Shown here piece after piece: positions 23,513 to 33,942 of a stretch of DNA of 48,134 nucleotides; the stretch's first letter is position 1, and each line of letters opens with the position of its first letter. The stretch lies in NCBI RefSeq assembly GCF_024733565.1, contig NZ_JANIOC010000025.1, forward strand, positions 1 through 48,134. Reading direction: 5' to 3'. Made by a program: the position numbers and the translations under genes. The notes beneath the pieces are model-generated. The model was given only the letters and a program-made list of their open reading frames with translations. It did not search any database and was not told the origin of the DNA. Source of the DNA: Rossellomorea sp. SC111. GTDB lineage: Bacteria > Bacillota > Bacilli > Bacillales > Bacillaceae_B.

Positions 23513-25867
23513 TTATTTAAATTGAACGACCGTTACGCCGGTTCCACCTTCACCTGCATCCCCGAAACGGATGCTCTTGACCGACCGATGATTCTTTAAG
23601 TACTCCTGGACTCCCTGTCTTAAAGCTCCCGTTCCTTTTCCGTGGATGATGGAAACTCGTGGGTAGCCTGCAAGCAGAGCGTCATCAATGTACTTCTCAA
23701 CCCTGGATAATGCATTTTCAAAACGTTCTCCGCGCAAGTCAAGTTCGAGGCTGACATGAAAGTCTTTCCCTTTTACCGTAGCGAGAGGCTTCGTTTCGAC
23801 CTTTTGTTGAGATTGAATGAATTCAAGATCTGATTCCTTCACTTTCATCTTCATGATGCCCATCTGAACCTGCCATTCCTTCGCCGATACCCGCTCGACC
23901 AAATGACCCTTTTGATCAAAGCTCAGTACTTTGACTTCGTCCCCAGCCTTCAATTCATGCTTGGATCCGGTCACTTTCTTCTTTTGGCCAGTCTTCAGCT
24001 TAGGAGTCGCATCTTCAAGCTGCTTTTTCGCCTGGATCAATTCATGTTCTTTGATCTGGGCTGACTTTTCCTGCTGCATTTTCCTGAGATCCTTGATGAC
24101 CTGCTCAGCTTCCGCCTTCGCTTTTTCAACGACCTCACTGGCTTTTTGCTGTGCCTTTTCGTAAAGGGTATCCTTCTTCTCGTAATACTCCATCATTTGC
24201 TTCTGCATATCTTTATGCATCTTTTCAGCCTGTCTTAACAGCTCATGGGCTTCCTCGAGCTCCCGTTCGCCCTGGCGTCTGCTGTCTTCAAGTGAAGCGA
24301 TCATATTCTCGACTTCTTTGCTATCGGTACCTATATGTGACTTCGCCCGTTGAATGACACCATCTGACAAGCCAAGACGTTTTGAAATATCGAAGGCATT
24401 ACTTCTTCCCGGTACCCCAAGCAACAGCTTATACGTAGGACTTAATGTCTCTACATTAAATTCCACACTTGCATTGACGACTCCTTCACGATTATACCCA
24501 TACGCCTTCAGCTCGGGATAATGAGTGGTCGCTACGACCCTAGCCCCAGTAGCATGGACTTCATCAAGGATGGAAATCGCCAAGGCCGCCCCTTCCTGAG
24601 GATCCGTGCCGGCACCAAGCTCATCGAACAGCACCAGACTCTCATGATCGACCTTTTTCAGGATGTCGACTATGTTCACCATATGGGAAGAAAAGGTACT
24701 CAAACTTTGTTCAATCGATTGCTCATCCCCTATGTCAGCGTAAACCGTTCGGAATACACCGACTTCGGAACCATCAAGTGCCGGGATCGGAAGACCAGCC
24801 TGTGCCATCAAGCTTGTTAAGCCCAGCGTTTTTAATGTGACGGTTTTACCCCCGGTATTCGGACCGGTGATGACGATGGAAGAAAATTCATTCCCGAGTT
24901 CGATATCATTCGCCACTGCCTCATCGATGGGCAAGAGGGGATGACGTGCTTTATTCAGCTTCACCCGGCGTTCATTATTGATCGTCGGCTTTGACCCTTT
25001 GATCGATCGTCCGAATTTTGCTTTCGTAAACATGAAATCCACGTCGGACAGGACGTTGACGATCAGGAGCAATTCTTCTCCCGATTCCTGTACACTTTCA
25101 GACAGTTGCTGAAGGATCTTCTCGATTTCCGTCTGCTCTTTCAACCGGAGCTCACGCAGCTGGTTATTCAGCTGTACAATCGCTTCAGGCTCGATGAATA
25201 ACGTCTGTCCCGAAGAAGATTGGTCATGGATGATCCCGCCATATTGACCCCTGTACTCCTGTTTGACCGGGATGACGTATCGATCATTCCGGATGGTGAT
25301 GATCGCATCGGATAACATCTTTTGAGCGTTGGATGAACGGATCATCCGCTCCAGCTTCTCCCGTATCCTCCCTTCGTTGGCACGGAGCTGCGTACGGATC
25401 GTACGGAGCGTTTCACTCGCCGTATCCAATATTTCACCGTTGTCATCCACCACTTTACGTATATCCTGCTCTAAATGAGGAAGCGGGATGACCGTACCCA
25501 TCTTTCCTTGTAAGAGGGGAATATCCACCTCTTCCTCCAAGAGCTCTTCTACAAAAAGGGTCAGCTTCCGGCTTGACCGGATCGTACTTGCCACCTGGAC
25601 GAATTCAGACGGAGAAAGCATACCGCCGATTTGGGCACGCTTCACGTGAGGCCGAATATCAAAAATCCCACCAAGCGGGGCATGACCTTTTAATCTGAGA
25701 ATCGTCATGGCTTCATCCGTCTCTTCATGAAGAGCAGTGATCTCTTCATAATCGATCGACGGCATGAGGGAGGAAACCCTTGCATGACCAAGGGCAGATG
25801 CAGCAAATTGCTTTAATAATTCTTTGATTTTATCAAACTCTAACGTTTTTAATACTTTAGAATTCAC
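23513..25867 (-). CDS. mutS2: Endonuclease MutS2
   Basis: MutS2 (MutSB) is a MutS-like ATPase that lacks the mismatch-binding domain and carries a C-terminal Smr nuclease; it has roles in recombination control and, more recently reported, rescue of stalled ribosomes. At 784 residues it has the normal length. Walker A GPNTGGKT lies at 335-342 and Walker B around [16 protein letters not shown] near 405-420. A Glu/Lys/Gln-rich coiled coil covers about 515-610. The Smr domain (about 708-784) shows [11 protein letters not shown] and [16 protein letters not shown]. It follows polX by 20 nt. Confidence 0.97.
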   Translation of the reverse strand: MNSKVLKTLEFDKIKELLKQFAASALGHARVSSLMPSIDYEEITALHEETDEAMTILRLKGHAPLGGIFDIRPHVKRAQIGGMLSPSEFVQVASTIRSSRKLTLFVEELLEEEVDIPLLQGKMGTVIPLPHLEQDIRKVVDDNGEILDTASETLRTIRTQLRANEGRIREKLERMIRSSNAQKMLSDAIITIRNDRYVIPVKQEYRGQYGGIIHDQSSSGQTLFIEPEAIVQLNNQLRELRLKEQTEIEKILQQLSESVQESGEELLLIVNVLSDVDFMFTKAKFGRSIKGSKPTINNERRVKLNKARHPLLPIDEAVANDIELGNEFSSIVITGPNTGGKTVTLKTLGLTSLMAQAGLPIPALDGSEVGVFRTVYADIGDEQSIEQSLSTFSSHMVNIVDILKKVDHESLVLFDELGAGTDPQEGAALAISILDEVHATGARVVATTHYPELKAYGYNREGVVNASVEFNVETLSPTYKLLLGVPGRSNAFDISKRLGLSDGVIQRAKSHIGTDSKEVENMIASLEDSRRQGERELEEAHELLRQAEKMHKDMQKQMMEYYEKKDTLYEKAQQKASEVVEKAKAEAEQVIKDLRKMQQEKSAQIKEHELIQAKKQLEDATPKLKTGQKKKVTGSKHELKAGDEVKVLSFDQKGHLVERVSAKEWQVQMGIMKMKVKESDLEFIQSQQKVETKPLATVKGKDFHVSLELDLRGERFENALSRVEKYIDDALLAGYPRVSIIHGKGTGALRQGVQEYLKNHRSVKSIRFGDAGEGGTGVTVVQFK

Positions 25868-25887
25868 GGAATGTATTCCACCTTTTA

Positions 25888-27606
25888 TCAGTTTCGCTTA
25901 ATGTATTGTATGAACTCATTTTTATCCCATGTATTGATGACCGTATCTTTCTTGATCCATCCTTTACGTGCCGTACCGACACCCACCTCCATGAACTCAA
26001 GGTGATCGATACTGTGTGCGTCCGTGTTGATGACGAGCTTCACACCCTGCTCCTGTGCTTTCCGGATGTTTTCAGCAGAAAGATCCAGACGATTCGGATT
26101 TGCATTCAGTTCAAGAGCCGTACCGGTTTCTTTCGCCAATTGGATAAGAAGGTCCATATCGACGTCATACCCTTCCCGCCTGCCGATGATCCTTCCCGTA
26201 GGATGGGCGATGATATCCACATGGGCACTTTTCAATGCGGTCTTCAGTCTCTCCATGATTTTTTCACGGGGCTGGGAGAAGCTTGAATGAATGGACGCAA
26301 TGACGAGATCCACTCTTTCCAGAAGGTCATCCTCATAGTCGAGGGTACCGTCAGGAAGGATATCCATCTCGATCCCTGACAGGACTTCTATATCATCATA
26401 CTTCTTATTCAGTTCCTTTATTTCATCGATCTGTTTCACTAACCGCTCGGGAGTGAGGCCATTCGCCACCCGTAAATACTGGGAATGGTCTGTGATGGCC
26501 ATATAGTGGTACCCCTTGGCACGGCACGCCTCCACCATTTCTTCTATGGAATGGGCACCGTCGGACCATGTGGAGTGCATGTGAAGATCGCCTTTTATAT
26601 CTGTCAGGTCAAGGAGCGGATAATCCTTGCTGAACTCTTCCACTTCTTTTCCATCTTCCCGGAGCTCGGGCGGGATCAGGGGAAGGTCGAAGTGATGATA
26701 AAATGCTTCTTCGGAATCGAAGGTTTTCACTTCACCTGTTTCACTGTTCTCCACGCCATATTCACTGATCTTCTCTCCGCGTTCTTTGGCAAGCTTTCGC
26801 ATACGGACGTTATGATCCTTCGATCCCGTGAAATGATGCAGAGTCGTCGCGAACTCTTCAGGCTTCACGATTCGAAAATCAATACTTACATCCCAATGGT
26901 ATGCAAGGGTCAATGACACCTTCGTGTCCCCGGCAGCAATTGTCTCAACGATATTCGGCAACTTCAAGAGCCCTTCCTTCACCTTTTCGGGATGCTCTGT
27001 CGAAACGATGAAATCCAGATCTTTAATGGTCTCTCTCATCCTTCGTAAGCTTCCGGCTCTCGAATACGTTCCAATGCTGTCGATTTCAGAAAGAAAGCCT
27101 TCTATTTCTTCCGCTATGCCCATCATAAAGCCGATTGGGAGTCGGTCCGGTCTCTTCCCGACCTGCTCAATGGAAGCAAGAATCTTTTCTTCTGTCTTTT
27201 TCCCGAAACCTGCAAGTGCCTGTACTCTGCTCTCTTTACACGCTTCTTCCAGGTCTTCTATACTTTCGACCCCAAGCTCACTGTATAGCTTCGCAATTTT
27301 CTTCCCTCCAAGACCCGGCAATTGCAATAGAGGGATCAACCCCGTCGGAACTTCTTCCTTCAACTCTTCAAGCACTGAAGATGTTCCTTCCTTTATGTAC
27401 TCTTCGATAACGGAGGCCGTCCCTTTGCCGATCCCGGCGAGCTTTGTGAAGTCACTGATTTCCTGGAGGCTCCGGTCATCATTCTCAAGGGCCGCTGCCG
27501 CTTTTCGGTAGGCGGATGTTTTAAATGAATTCTCGCCTTTCAACTCCATATATATCGCAATTTTTTCTAATAATTTTATAATATCTTTTTTATTCAAGGG
27601 ATTCAC
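25888..27606 (-). CDS. polX: DNA polymerase/3'-5' exonuclease PolX
   Basis: PolX fills gaps in base-excision repair. The 572 residues hold an N-terminal helix-hairpin-helix (about 1-60), a second HhH ([21 protein letters not shown]), the family-X polymerase core with catalytic acidics in [10 protein letters not shown] and in the DVSIDFRIV strand, and a C-terminal PHP nuclease domain from about residue 340 ([38 protein letters not shown]). All PHP metal motifs are intact. It lies just upstream of mutS2 and is probably co-transcribed with it. Confidence 0.96.
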   Translation of the reverse strand: MNPLNKKDIIKLLEKIAIYMELKGENSFKTSAYRKAAAALENDDRSLQEISDFTKLAGIGKGTASVIEEYIKEGTSSVLEELKEEVPTGLIPLLQLPGLGGKKIAKLYSELGVESIEDLEEACKESRVQALAGFGKKTEEKILASIEQVGKRPDRLPIGFMMGIAEEIEGFLSEIDSIGTYSRAGSLRRMRETIKDLDFIVSTEHPEKVKEGLLKLPNIVETIAAGDTKVSLTLAYHWDVSIDFRIVKPEEFATTLHHFTGSKDHNVRMRKLAKERGEKISEYGVENSETGEVKTFDSEEAFYHHFDLPLIPPELREDGKEVEEFSKDYPLLDLTDIKGDLHMHSTWSDGAHSIEEMVEACRAKGYHYMAITDHSQYLRVANGLTPERLVKQIDEIKELNKKYDDIEVLSGIEMDILPDGTLDYEDDLLERVDLVIASIHSSFSQPREKIMERLKTALKSAHVDIIAHPTGRIIGRREGYDVDMDLLIQLAKETGTALELNANPNRLDLSAENIRKAQEQGVKLVINTDAHSIDHLEFMEVGVGTARKGWIKKDTVINTWDKNEFIQYIKRN

Positions 27607-27700
27607 CTACAATCATAGAATTAACCTTCAGCACTCGACGTTCATCTAAAATCCATAACATCTCCAATTATATAGTAGCAAAACTGGCAGAAAAAGAAAA

Positions 27701-27778
27701 AAGACTGACTTATAAGATGAACAAATCGTTAATGGCTTCCCTAACGAATTTGAGTTACATACTTATAGTCAGCCCTTT
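27701..27778 (-). terminator. Terminator of the zapA-cvpA pair
   Basis: On the minus strand GGCTGACTATAAG pairs with CTTATAAGTCAGTC, and inside it AAATTCGTTA pairs with TAACGATTT. The structure ends in TTTTTTCTTTTT. It closes the zapA-cvpA transcript before polX. Confidence 0.8.
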
Positions 27779-27779
27779 A

Positions 27780-28319
27780 TCAGGCTACATATTCAATCCA
27801 CCAGGATTTCACCATATCGGAGAAAACAGGAGTATGCTTCACCATTGCTTGTGCAATGAATGAGTTATTGATGAATGTCTGAACCGACTCGATCGGCAAT
27901 AATACCGCAATATACAAAAGAATGAATATCATTAAATAGGCTTCTACAAAACCGAGTATCCCGCCGCCAAGAACATTCAGCTGCTTCAAAAGAGGGAGAT
28001 GGGCAACAAAGTCAAGCATCGATCCAATGATTTGAAGAATGATGCGCACTGCGAAGAAAATCATCGCAAACGCGATTACCCGGTAATATGCCTGATCCAG
28101 ATGGGTCGATTCAAAAATCATATTCAACGTGGATTGCTCGTCCAAAACAGGATAAGGAATCCATAAAGTTAACTTCGGTGCAAGCTGATCATAATATATG
28201 TATGCTACAATGAAAGAAACGATAAATCCGAAAATGTGGATCACCTGTAGTATGAATCCACGTTTTAAACCTATTAAAAACCCTATCACAAGGATGACCA
28301 ACAAAGCTAAGTCCAACAT
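27780..28319 (-). CDS. yshB: CvpA-family membrane protein (YshB)
   Basis: A 179-residue protein with four hydrophobic segments, matching CvpA/YshB. Members have been linked to colicin V production in E. coli and to envelope integrity elsewhere; the biochemical role is unclear. Features seen are the N-terminal LALLVILVIGFLIGLKRGFILQVIHIFGF (typical of the family) and GGILGFVEAYLMIFILLY. It lies 6 nt after zapA and is co-transcribed with it. Confidence 0.92.
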   Translation of the reverse strand: MLDLALLVILVIGFLIGLKRGFILQVIHIFGFIVSFIVAYIYYDQLAPKLTLWIPYPVLDEQSTLNMIFESTHLDQAYYRVIAFAMIFFAVRIILQIIGSMLDFVAHLPLLKQLNVLGGGILGFVEAYLMIFILLYIAVLLPIESVQTFINNSFIAQAMVKHTPVFSDMVKSWWIEYVA

Positions 28320-28325
28320 CTTATT

Positions 28326-28586
28326 TCAATCCTTTAATCGTTTAATTTCCCGTTCAAGCTCTTCAAACTTTTCCTGAAGTTTGAGATAATCATTCACGGC
28401 ATTAACAGCTGTCAAAACCGCAAGCCTGCTTGTGTCGAGAGATGGATTCATGGAGTTGATTTCTCTCATTTTGTCATCCACTTTAGAACAAACGTATCGG
28501 ATTTGACTTGTTGATTCAGTCCCAACAATCGTATATTGTTGACCATATATGTCCACCGTGGTGCGATTTTTTTGTTCTTCAGACAA
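28326..28586 (-). CDS. zapA: Cell division protein ZapA
   Basis: An 86-residue protein that bundles FtsZ filaments at mid-cell. The TTG start at 28586 follows GGGGGG; the N-terminal beta-hairpin part reads [17 protein letters not shown], followed by a long helix ([54 protein letters not shown]) that makes the dimer coiled coil. Length and sequence match B. subtilis ZapA (YshA). It is first in a two-gene transcript with yshB. Confidence 0.95.
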   Translation of the reverse strand: MSEEQKNRTTVDIYGQQYTIVGTESTSQIRYVCSKVDDKMREINSMNPSLDTSRLAVLTAVNAVNDYLKLQEKFEELEREIKRLKD

Positions 28587-28718
28587 CCTGAAAGCCCCCC
28601 ATTCATAAGAATCCTACACATAATCATACCATGAAGTCTTTTGATTATGGAAGGAATTTGTCATATACGCTCACATTTTTTATTAAATTCAAGATATTTG
28701 TCATAAGGAGAGAGAAAC

Positions 28719-29642
28719 GTGGCCAATACCGTCATACAAACAACCAAAGATACAATCGAGAAAATGAAAAGCCATTACAAACATGCATTAGTCGAAAAAC
28801 TGCCGCCGGGGGCAGTCTTTGTAGCAAAGCCATCCGGATGTACGATCACAGCCTATAAATCCGGTAAAGTGATGTTTCAAGGAGCAAACGGTGAAGGAGA
28901 AGCAAGCCAGTGGGGAAGCATCGCCCCAACCAAGGTGAAATCCCCCTCCCAAGGGACTGCCAACCTCCCTGAAAATTTCGCGAATTGGTCCGTCATCGGT
29001 TCTGACGAAGTAGGGACAGGAGACTTCTTCGGCCCGATCACCGTGGTGAGCGCTTACGTAAAGAAAGAGCAGATCCCACTCATGAAAGAGCTCGGGGTCA
29101 AGGATTCCAAAAACTTATCCGACACTCAAATTATCAGTATTGCAAAGGATCTGATTTCCACCATTCCCTATTCACTGCTCATTCTCCACAACCCGAAATA
29201 CAATGAGATGCAGGCAAAAGGAATGACCCAGGGGAAAATGAAAGCACTCCTCCATAACAAAGCCATACTGAACCTGCTTGAAAAGATGGCACCTGAACAA
29301 CCAGAAGGCATCTTGATCGATCAGTTCGTCGAAAAGAATACATATTTCAAACATATCGCTGCCCAAACGAAAATCCAGCGGGAACGCGTATACTTCAGCA
29401 CAAAAGGAGAAAGCATCCATTTGGCAGTGGCAGCTGCATCGATCATAGCCCGCTACGCATTCTTAAAAGAAATGGACAAGCTGAGTGCGAAAGCCGGGGT
29501 GGAAATACCGAAAGGCGCCGGAAAACACGTGGATGTGGCGGCCGCGAAGATCATCAAACGAAAAGGAATCGAGGAATTGAAATCGATGACGAAATGGCAT
29601 TTTGCGAATAGTGAGAAGGCGATGAGGTTGGCGAGGAAATAA
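28719..29642 (+). CDS. rnhC: Ribonuclease HIII
   Basis: RNase HIII cuts RNA in RNA-DNA hybrids. The 307 residues hold an N-terminal TBP-like substrate-binding domain (about 1-85) and the catalytic RNase H2-like domain starting VIGSDEVGTGDFFGPITVVSAYV with the first acidic pair, D-E, near 94-95; VKDSKNLSD and IDQFVEKN supply further active-site segments. The start is GTG at 28719 behind AAGGAGA. It is divergent from zapA and has its own terminator at 29650-29671. Length is close to the B. subtilis enzyme. Confidence 0.96.
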   Translation: MANTVIQTTKDTIEKMKSHYKHALVEKLPPGAVFVAKPSGCTITAYKSGKVMFQGANGEGEASQWGSIAPTKVKSPSQGTANLPENFANWSVIGSDEVGTGDFFGPITVVSAYVKKEQIPLMKELGVKDSKNLSDTQIISIAKDLISTIPYSLLILHNPKYNEMQAKGMTQGKMKALLHNKAILNLLEKMAPEQPEGILIDQFVEKNTYFKHIAAQTKIQRERVYFSTKGESIHLAVAAASIIARYAFLKEMDKLSAKAGVEIPKGAGKHVDVAAAKIIKRKGIEELKSMTKWHFANSEKAMRLARK

Positions 29643-29649
29643 GGAAGGT

Positions 29650-29671
29650 CCCACTGGTTATCCGGTGGGGT
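29650..29671 (+). terminator. Terminator of rnhC
   Basis: TCCCACTGG pairs with CCGGTGGGG around TTAT, followed by seven T, 8 nt after the rnhC stop. Confidence 0.92.
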
Positions 29672-29710
29672 TTTTTTGTATGGTTTTTTTGGGGTGGTGG
29701 ATTGGTTGTT

Positions 29711-29880
29711 GTTCATCAGGTGGATTTTCGTTGGGAATCAGCTGCTGATTTTTCTTTGTTTTTCAGCAGGTGAATTTTGCCGTTATTTTACCTGTTGAAT
29801 GTTGGGGATATTTTAACAGGTGAATTTCTCCTTTTTTTCTCCTGTCAAAATCCCCTCCTATTTCAACAGGCAAACGAACC
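29711..29880. repeat. 50-bp-period degenerate tandem array
   Basis: Four units start with a T-rich run ending CAGG at exactly 50-nt steps: TCATCAGGTGGATTTT, TTCAGCAGGTGAATTTT, TTTAACAGGTGAATTTC and TTTCAACAGGCAAACG (CAGG ending at 29720, 29770, 29820 and 29870). At +21 in each complete unit lies an inverted partner, GCTGCTGATT, CCTGTTGAAT or CCTGTCAAAA. Each unit could thus fold, for example CAGGT with ACCTG. It lies between the convergent rnhC and pheT terminators and encodes nothing. No mobile-gene content is seen. Confidence 0.65.
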
Positions 29881-29896
29881 ACCACACAAAAAAAGA

Positions 29897-29916
29897 TGCC
29901 AGACCAATGTCTGACA
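29897..29916 (-). terminator. Terminator of pheST
   Basis: On the minus strand TGTCAGAC pairs with GTCTGGCA (one G-U) around a 4-nt loop, and a T-run follows (ATCTTTTTTTTGTG). It lies 20 nt after the pheT stop. Confidence 0.9.
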
Positions 29917-29935
29917 CCCCTCTCCAAGAATCGGA

Positions 29936-32350
29936 TTATCCTCTTAATTCCGCTCCTGCTTTTTCTTTTACGGCAGCAAGTACTCCATCATGCACTTTCA
30001 CTACTTCTTCATCGGTCAATGTTTTCGCCGGATCGAAGTATTTCAAGGAGAATGCAAGTGATTTCTTGCCTGCTTCCATATGCTCGCCTTCATACAGGTC
30101 GAAGACGGACACTTCTTTAAGAAGTTTTCCTCCCGCTTCTTTGATGATGGATGCAAGGTCCCCGGCATTCACATCCGTGTTCACTACAAGGGCGATATCC
30201 CTTGTGATCGATGGATGACGAGGGATCGGCGTGTAGCTTAATGCCGGCTTTTCATAATGGAAGACAGGTGATGCCTTCAGCTCGAACACATACGTTTCGT
30301 TTAGATCCAATTCTTTTTCCGCTTCCGGATGGATCGCTCCAACGAAACCGATCACTTCATTGTCCAGCAGAATCTCGGCCGTACGTCCAGGGTGCATACC
30401 ATCTACAGTTGCCTGGCGGAATGAGACGGCTTCTGATACACCGATTTCTTCGAACATGCCCTCAAGGATCCCTTTTGCTACATAGAAGTCGACAGGCTTC
30501 TTCTCGCCTTGCCAAGGGTGCTGGTGCCACAGGCCAGTAAGCGCTCCTGCAATATGCTCTTCTTCCCGGGGAAGTTCTTCTCCTGTTTCTGTTAAGAATA
30601 CGGAACCTACTTCATAAAAGGCAAGAGAATCATTCTGACGGGCCTTGTTATATGAAACCACTTCAAGAAGCTGTGGAATGATGCTTAAACGAAGGTTGCT
30701 GCGTTCTTCACTCATCGGCATCAACAAGTGGACAGGCTCCCTGACGTCCAGTGCATATTGGGCAGCTTTCTTATCGTTTGTCAATGAATACGTGATCGCC
30801 TGCAGGAGTCCTGCCCCTTCCAGATAACGGCGAACCGTACGGCGCTTCAACTGGTGATTCGAAAGCCCACCAGGTGTTGCCTCTCCTTCTGGAAGTGTCA
30901 TTGGAAGATTGTCATACCCATAGAGGCGGGCCACTTCTTCCAGTAAATCTTCAGGTATGGTGATATCCCCTCTTCTTGTAGGAGCAGTTACGACAAACGT
31001 TTCGCCATTTACTTCTGCTTCAAATTGAAGTCGGCGGAAGATATCTTCCACTGTTTCAACGGAAATGGCCGTTCCAAGAGAAGAATTGATTTTTTCAAGG
31101 GTGATTTCAACCTTGACCGGTTCAACATCCAATTCATTAAATAAAACAGTTCCTTCCAGAACTTCTCCACCGGCATATTCAGCCATCAGCCCAGCCGCTC
31201 TCTCTCCTGCTTTCAGGACACGATTCGGATCCACACCTTTTTCGTAACGGGTGCTTGCTTCGCTTCTGAGTCCGTGGTCTTTCGATGCACCTCTGACAAT
31301 GGCACCGGTGAAGTAAGCTGCTTCAAGAAGGACAGTCGTCGTATCGTTCTGTACTTCTGAATTTGCTCCACCCATCACTCCGGCAAGGGCAACAGGTTCA
31401 GTCCCGTTCGTAATCACAAGCTGGCTCTTTGATAACGTTCTTTCCGCATCATCCAGGGTCACGAATGTTTCGCCGTCGTTTGCCCGGCGAACAAGGATCT
31501 CCTTAGAACCGAGACGGTCATAGTCGAAAGCGTGAAGGGGCTGACCGTATTCCAATAACACGTAGTTCGTAATGTCGACTACGTTATTATGTGGACGGAT
31601 CCCGGCTGAAATCAGTGCATTCTGCATCCAGAGTGGAGAAGGACCGATTTTTACATTCTTGATGATTTTAGCCCCGTAAAGAGGATTATCTTCTTTCGCT
31701 TCCACTTTTACCGATACATAATCCAATGCTTTACCGTTGCCTTCTGAAACCCCGGTTGCAGGAAGCTTTACGTCACGGTCCAGGATGGCGGCGACTTCAT
31801 ATGCCACTCCTAGCATGCTCAAGCAATCCGAACGATTGGGTGTCAATCCCAATTCCAGGATCGCATCATCCAGGTTCAATAATTCAACCGCATTGCGACC
31901 GACTTCTGCCTCATCGCTGAATACATAAATCCCCTCTGCATGCTCTTTCGGTACGAGCTTTCCTTCGACTCCAAGCTCTTGCAGGGAACAGATCATTCCG
32001 TGGGATGCTTCGCCGCGAAGTTTGGCTTTTTTGATTTTGAAGTTACCAGGAAGGACCGCCCCTACTTTCGCGACAGCCACTTTCTGGCCTTTTGCCACAT
32101 TCGGTGCACCGCAAATGATTTGGACAGGCTCTTCTTCCCCTACGTCCACCAGGCATTTATTTAATTTATCCGCATCGGGATGCGGCTCACACTGCAGGAC
32201 ATGCCCGACGACCACATTTTTGATTTCTTCACCGATCCGTTCGACACCTTCGACTTCAATCCCGCTTCTTGTAATCTTCTCCGCCAACTCTTCAGGTGTG
32301 ACACCTGACAGGTCTACATAATTTTCTAACCATTTATATGAAACAAACAT
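29936..32350 (-). CDS. pheT: Phenylalanyl-tRNA synthetase beta subunit
   Basis: PheT is the tRNA-binding and editing subunit of the alpha2-beta2 enzyme. The 804 residues include the N-terminal EMAP-II-like tRNA-binding domain (about 40-150; [25 protein letters not shown]), B3/B4 editing region (about 215-390), the B5 domain (about 405-480), the catalytic-like core and the C-terminal anticodon-binding FDX-ACB domain (about 710-804: [18 protein letters not shown]). It lies 27 nt after pheS and is co-transcribed under the Phe T-box. Length normal. Confidence 0.97.
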   Translation of the reverse strand: MFVSYKWLENYVDLSGVTPEELAEKITRSGIEVEGVERIGEEIKNVVVGHVLQCEPHPDADKLNKCLVDVGEEEPVQIICGAPNVAKGQKVAVAKVGAVLPGNFKIKKAKLRGEASHGMICSLQELGVEGKLVPKEHAEGIYVFSDEAEVGRNAVELLNLDDAILELGLTPNRSDCLSMLGVAYEVAAILDRDVKLPATGVSEGNGKALDYVSVKVEAKEDNPLYGAKIIKNVKIGPSPLWMQNALISAGIRPHNNVVDITNYVLLEYGQPLHAFDYDRLGSKEILVRRANDGETFVTLDDAERTLSKSQLVITNGTEPVALAGVMGGANSEVQNDTTTVLLEAAYFTGAIVRGASKDHGLRSEASTRYEKGVDPNRVLKAGERAAGLMAEYAGGEVLEGTVLFNELDVEPVKVEITLEKINSSLGTAISVETVEDIFRRLQFEAEVNGETFVVTAPTRRGDITIPEDLLEEVARLYGYDNLPMTLPEGEATPGGLSNHQLKRRTVRRYLEGAGLLQAITYSLTNDKKAAQYALDVREPVHLLMPMSEERSNLRLSIIPQLLEVVSYNKARQNDSLAFYEVGSVFLTETGEELPREEEHIAGALTGLWHQHPWQGEKKPVDFYVAKGILEGMFEEIGVSEAVSFRQATVDGMHPGRTAEILLDNEVIGFVGAIHPEAEKELDLNETYVFELKASPVFHYEKPALSYTPIPRHPSITRDIALVVNTDVNAGDLASIIKEAGGKLLKEVSVFDLYEGEHMEAGKKSLAFSLKYFDPAKTLTDEEVVKVHDGVLAAVKEKAGAELRG

Positions 32351-32377
32351 GTGTTAGTACCTCCCTATCGTTTTTCT

Positions 32378-33415
32378 TTACTCTTGTGTTCCGAACTGTG
32401 TCACAAAGCGAGTATCGTTTGTGTAGAAATGACGGATGTCATCGATGCCGTATTTCAGCATGGCGATACGCTCTGGTCCCATACCGAAGGCGAAACCTGT
32501 GTATTTCTTTGAATCGAATCCTGCCATTTCAAGGACATTCGGATGAACCATCCCTGCTCCAAGAATTTCAATCCAGCCCGTTCCTTTACATACGCGACAG
32601 CCTTTCCCTCCACAGATCTTACATGAAATATCCATCTCGACAGATGGCTCTGTGAATGGGAAGAAGCTTGGGCGCAGGCGGATTTCACGGTCTTCCCCGA
32701 ACATTTTCTTGGCAAATACATTGAGTGTTCCTTTCAGATCACTCATACGGATGTTTTCGTCAATGACAAGGCCCTCGATCTGTGTGAATTGATGTGAATG
32801 TGTCGCATCATCCGTATCACGTCGGTACACTTTACCGGGACAGATGATCTTGATCGGACCTTTCCCTTTGGCCAGTTCCATCGTTCTTGCCTGAACCGGT
32901 GACGTGTGGGTACGCAGAAGGGTTTCTTCCGTAATATAGAAAGAATCCTGCATGTCACGTGCCGGATGTCCTTTAGGGAGATTCAAGGCTTCGAAGTTAT
33001 AATAGTCCTTCTCCACTTCCGGTCCTTCAGCAACCGTGTAGCCCATTCCGATGAAGAGGTCTTCGATTTCTTCCACGATCATCGTCAAGGGATGATGATT
33101 CCCTTTTTTCACAGGGCGGCCAGGTAATGTGACATCGATCGTTTCTGATTGAAGTTTCTTTTCGACCGCTTCTTTTTCAAGAACGGCCTGCTTTGCTTCG
33201 ATTGTTTCTGTGATCGCTCCACGGACTTCATTGGCAAGTGCCCCCATTTTAGGGCGCTCTTCCGCTGAAAGTTTCCCCATGCCTTTTAAGGCTTCGGTGA
33301 CAGGTCCTTTTTTCCCTAAGTAAGCAACTCGGATGTTGTTCAGTTCTTTCAGGTCTTGTGCTTCGTTCACTTTTTCGATGGCTTCTTGTTGAAGGGATCG
33401 TAATTTGTCCTCCAT
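32378..33415 (-). CDS. pheS: Phenylalanyl-tRNA synthetase alpha subunit
   Basis: PheS is the catalytic subunit, a class II synthetase. I chose ATG at 33415 (345 residues, MEDKLRSL), 7 nt after AAAGGAGGAA. The frame stays open upstream to 33595, but that part runs through the palindromic repeat and is not coding. The N-terminal helical arm is about residues 1-90; motif 2 lies around [40 protein letters not shown]; motif 3 is [18 protein letters not shown] near the C-terminus. A cysteine cluster, [17 protein letters not shown], is a normal feature of bacterial PheS. Confidence 0.97.
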   Translation of the reverse strand: MEDKLRSLQQEAIEKVNEAQDLKELNNIRVAYLGKKGPVTEALKGMGKLSAEERPKMGALANEVRGAITETIEAKQAVLEKEAVEKKLQSETIDVTLPGRPVKKGNHHPLTMIVEEIEDLFIGMGYTVAEGPEVEKDYYNFEALNLPKGHPARDMQDSFYITEETLLRTHTSPVQARTMELAKGKGPIKIICPGKVYRRDTDDATHSHQFTQIEGLVIDENIRMSDLKGTLNVFAKKMFGEDREIRLRPSFFPFTEPSVEMDISCKICGGKGCRVCKGTGWIEILGAGMVHPNVLEMAGFDSKKYTGFAFGMGPERIAMLKYGIDDIRHFYTNDTRFVTQFGTQE

Positions 33416-33473
33416 TGTTCTTCCTCCTTTAATGTATATCGTCCGAATAGTCATGTAGATGGGTTTAGGTGTG

Positions 33474-33600
33474 ATTGATTTCCGCTCCAGGCACTCGCTT
33501 TCCGCGGGGTGGGCGGTGAGCCTCCTCGGCGCCAGCGCCTGCGGGGTCTCACCTGTCCCACATTTCCCGCAGGAGTCGAGTGCCTTCCGCTCCAATCAAA
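33474..33600. repeat. GC-rich palindromic intergenic repeat, intact copy 2
   Basis: The same element as at 6028-6154: GGCACTCGCTTTCCGCGGGG, GAGCCTCCTCGG, GCGGGGTCTCACC and CCCGCAGGAGTCGAGTGCC occur in the same order. The outermost arms differ from copy 1: here TTCCGCTCC appears on both sides in direct orientation. It lies in the transcribed spacer between the pheS T-box terminator and the pheS start, so it is part of the pheST mRNA 5' region. Confidence 0.9.
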
Positions 33601-33631
33601 GTAGAGTACAAAAACCTAAAGACAAATAAAA

Positions 33632-33892
33632 AAACCCCATCCCAAAAAGGGACGAGGTTTATATCGCGGTACCACCCTTATAAGCATATCCACAGGGGAT
33701 ATACTCACTTCATTCGGATAACGGCTTATGCCGGAGCATCTTTACATTCGCAGATGGAATGGTCCCGATGCCAACTCGAGAGGTGAAATGTTCACATCAT
33801 GTTTTCTTAAGAATGCTTACAGTCCAGGGCATTCTCTCCCTTGAAGAAGTTCATGTGTTACTTTCCTCTTTCAACGTTTTTTAAGTTATATG
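33632..33892 (-). ncRNA. T-box leader of pheST
   Basis: The conserved T-box AGGGTGGTACCGCG lies at 33665-33678 on the minus strand, followed by the terminator AAACCTCGTCCC / GGGATGGGGTTT (33632-33660) with a T-run. Stem I has a UUC codon (33785-33787) just before ACCTC, at the same place as ACC in the thrS leader; it is the candidate phenylalanine specifier. Uncharged tRNA-Phe should allow read-through into pheS. Confidence 0.95.
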
Positions 33893-33898
33893 TGCATT

Positions 33899-33927
33899 AT
33901 TATAGTGAATTTCACGGCATAATTCAA
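33899..33927 (-). promoter_or_regulatory. SigA promoter of the pheST leader
   Basis: On the minus strand TTGAAT (33922-33927), 17 nt, then TATAAT (33899-33904). Transcription should begin near 33892, ahead of the T-box. The region overlaps the space just after the methyltransferase stop. Confidence 0.88.
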
Positions 33928-33942
33928 ACCTTTTCACGAAAT

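Noticed and set aside
26924..27511. 195-codon plus-strand frame antisense to polX
   Set aside because: Rich in Ser and Pro from reverse reading of a charged helical protein; no start signal.
29711..29880. CRISPR array
   Set aside because: The repeats are degenerate, the 50-nt unit has no distinct spacers of constant length between identical repeats, and no cas genes are present.
33416..33595. Upstream extension of pheS by 60 codons
   Set aside because: It runs through the palindromic repeat and has no ribosome site; the ATG at 33415 has a strong one.
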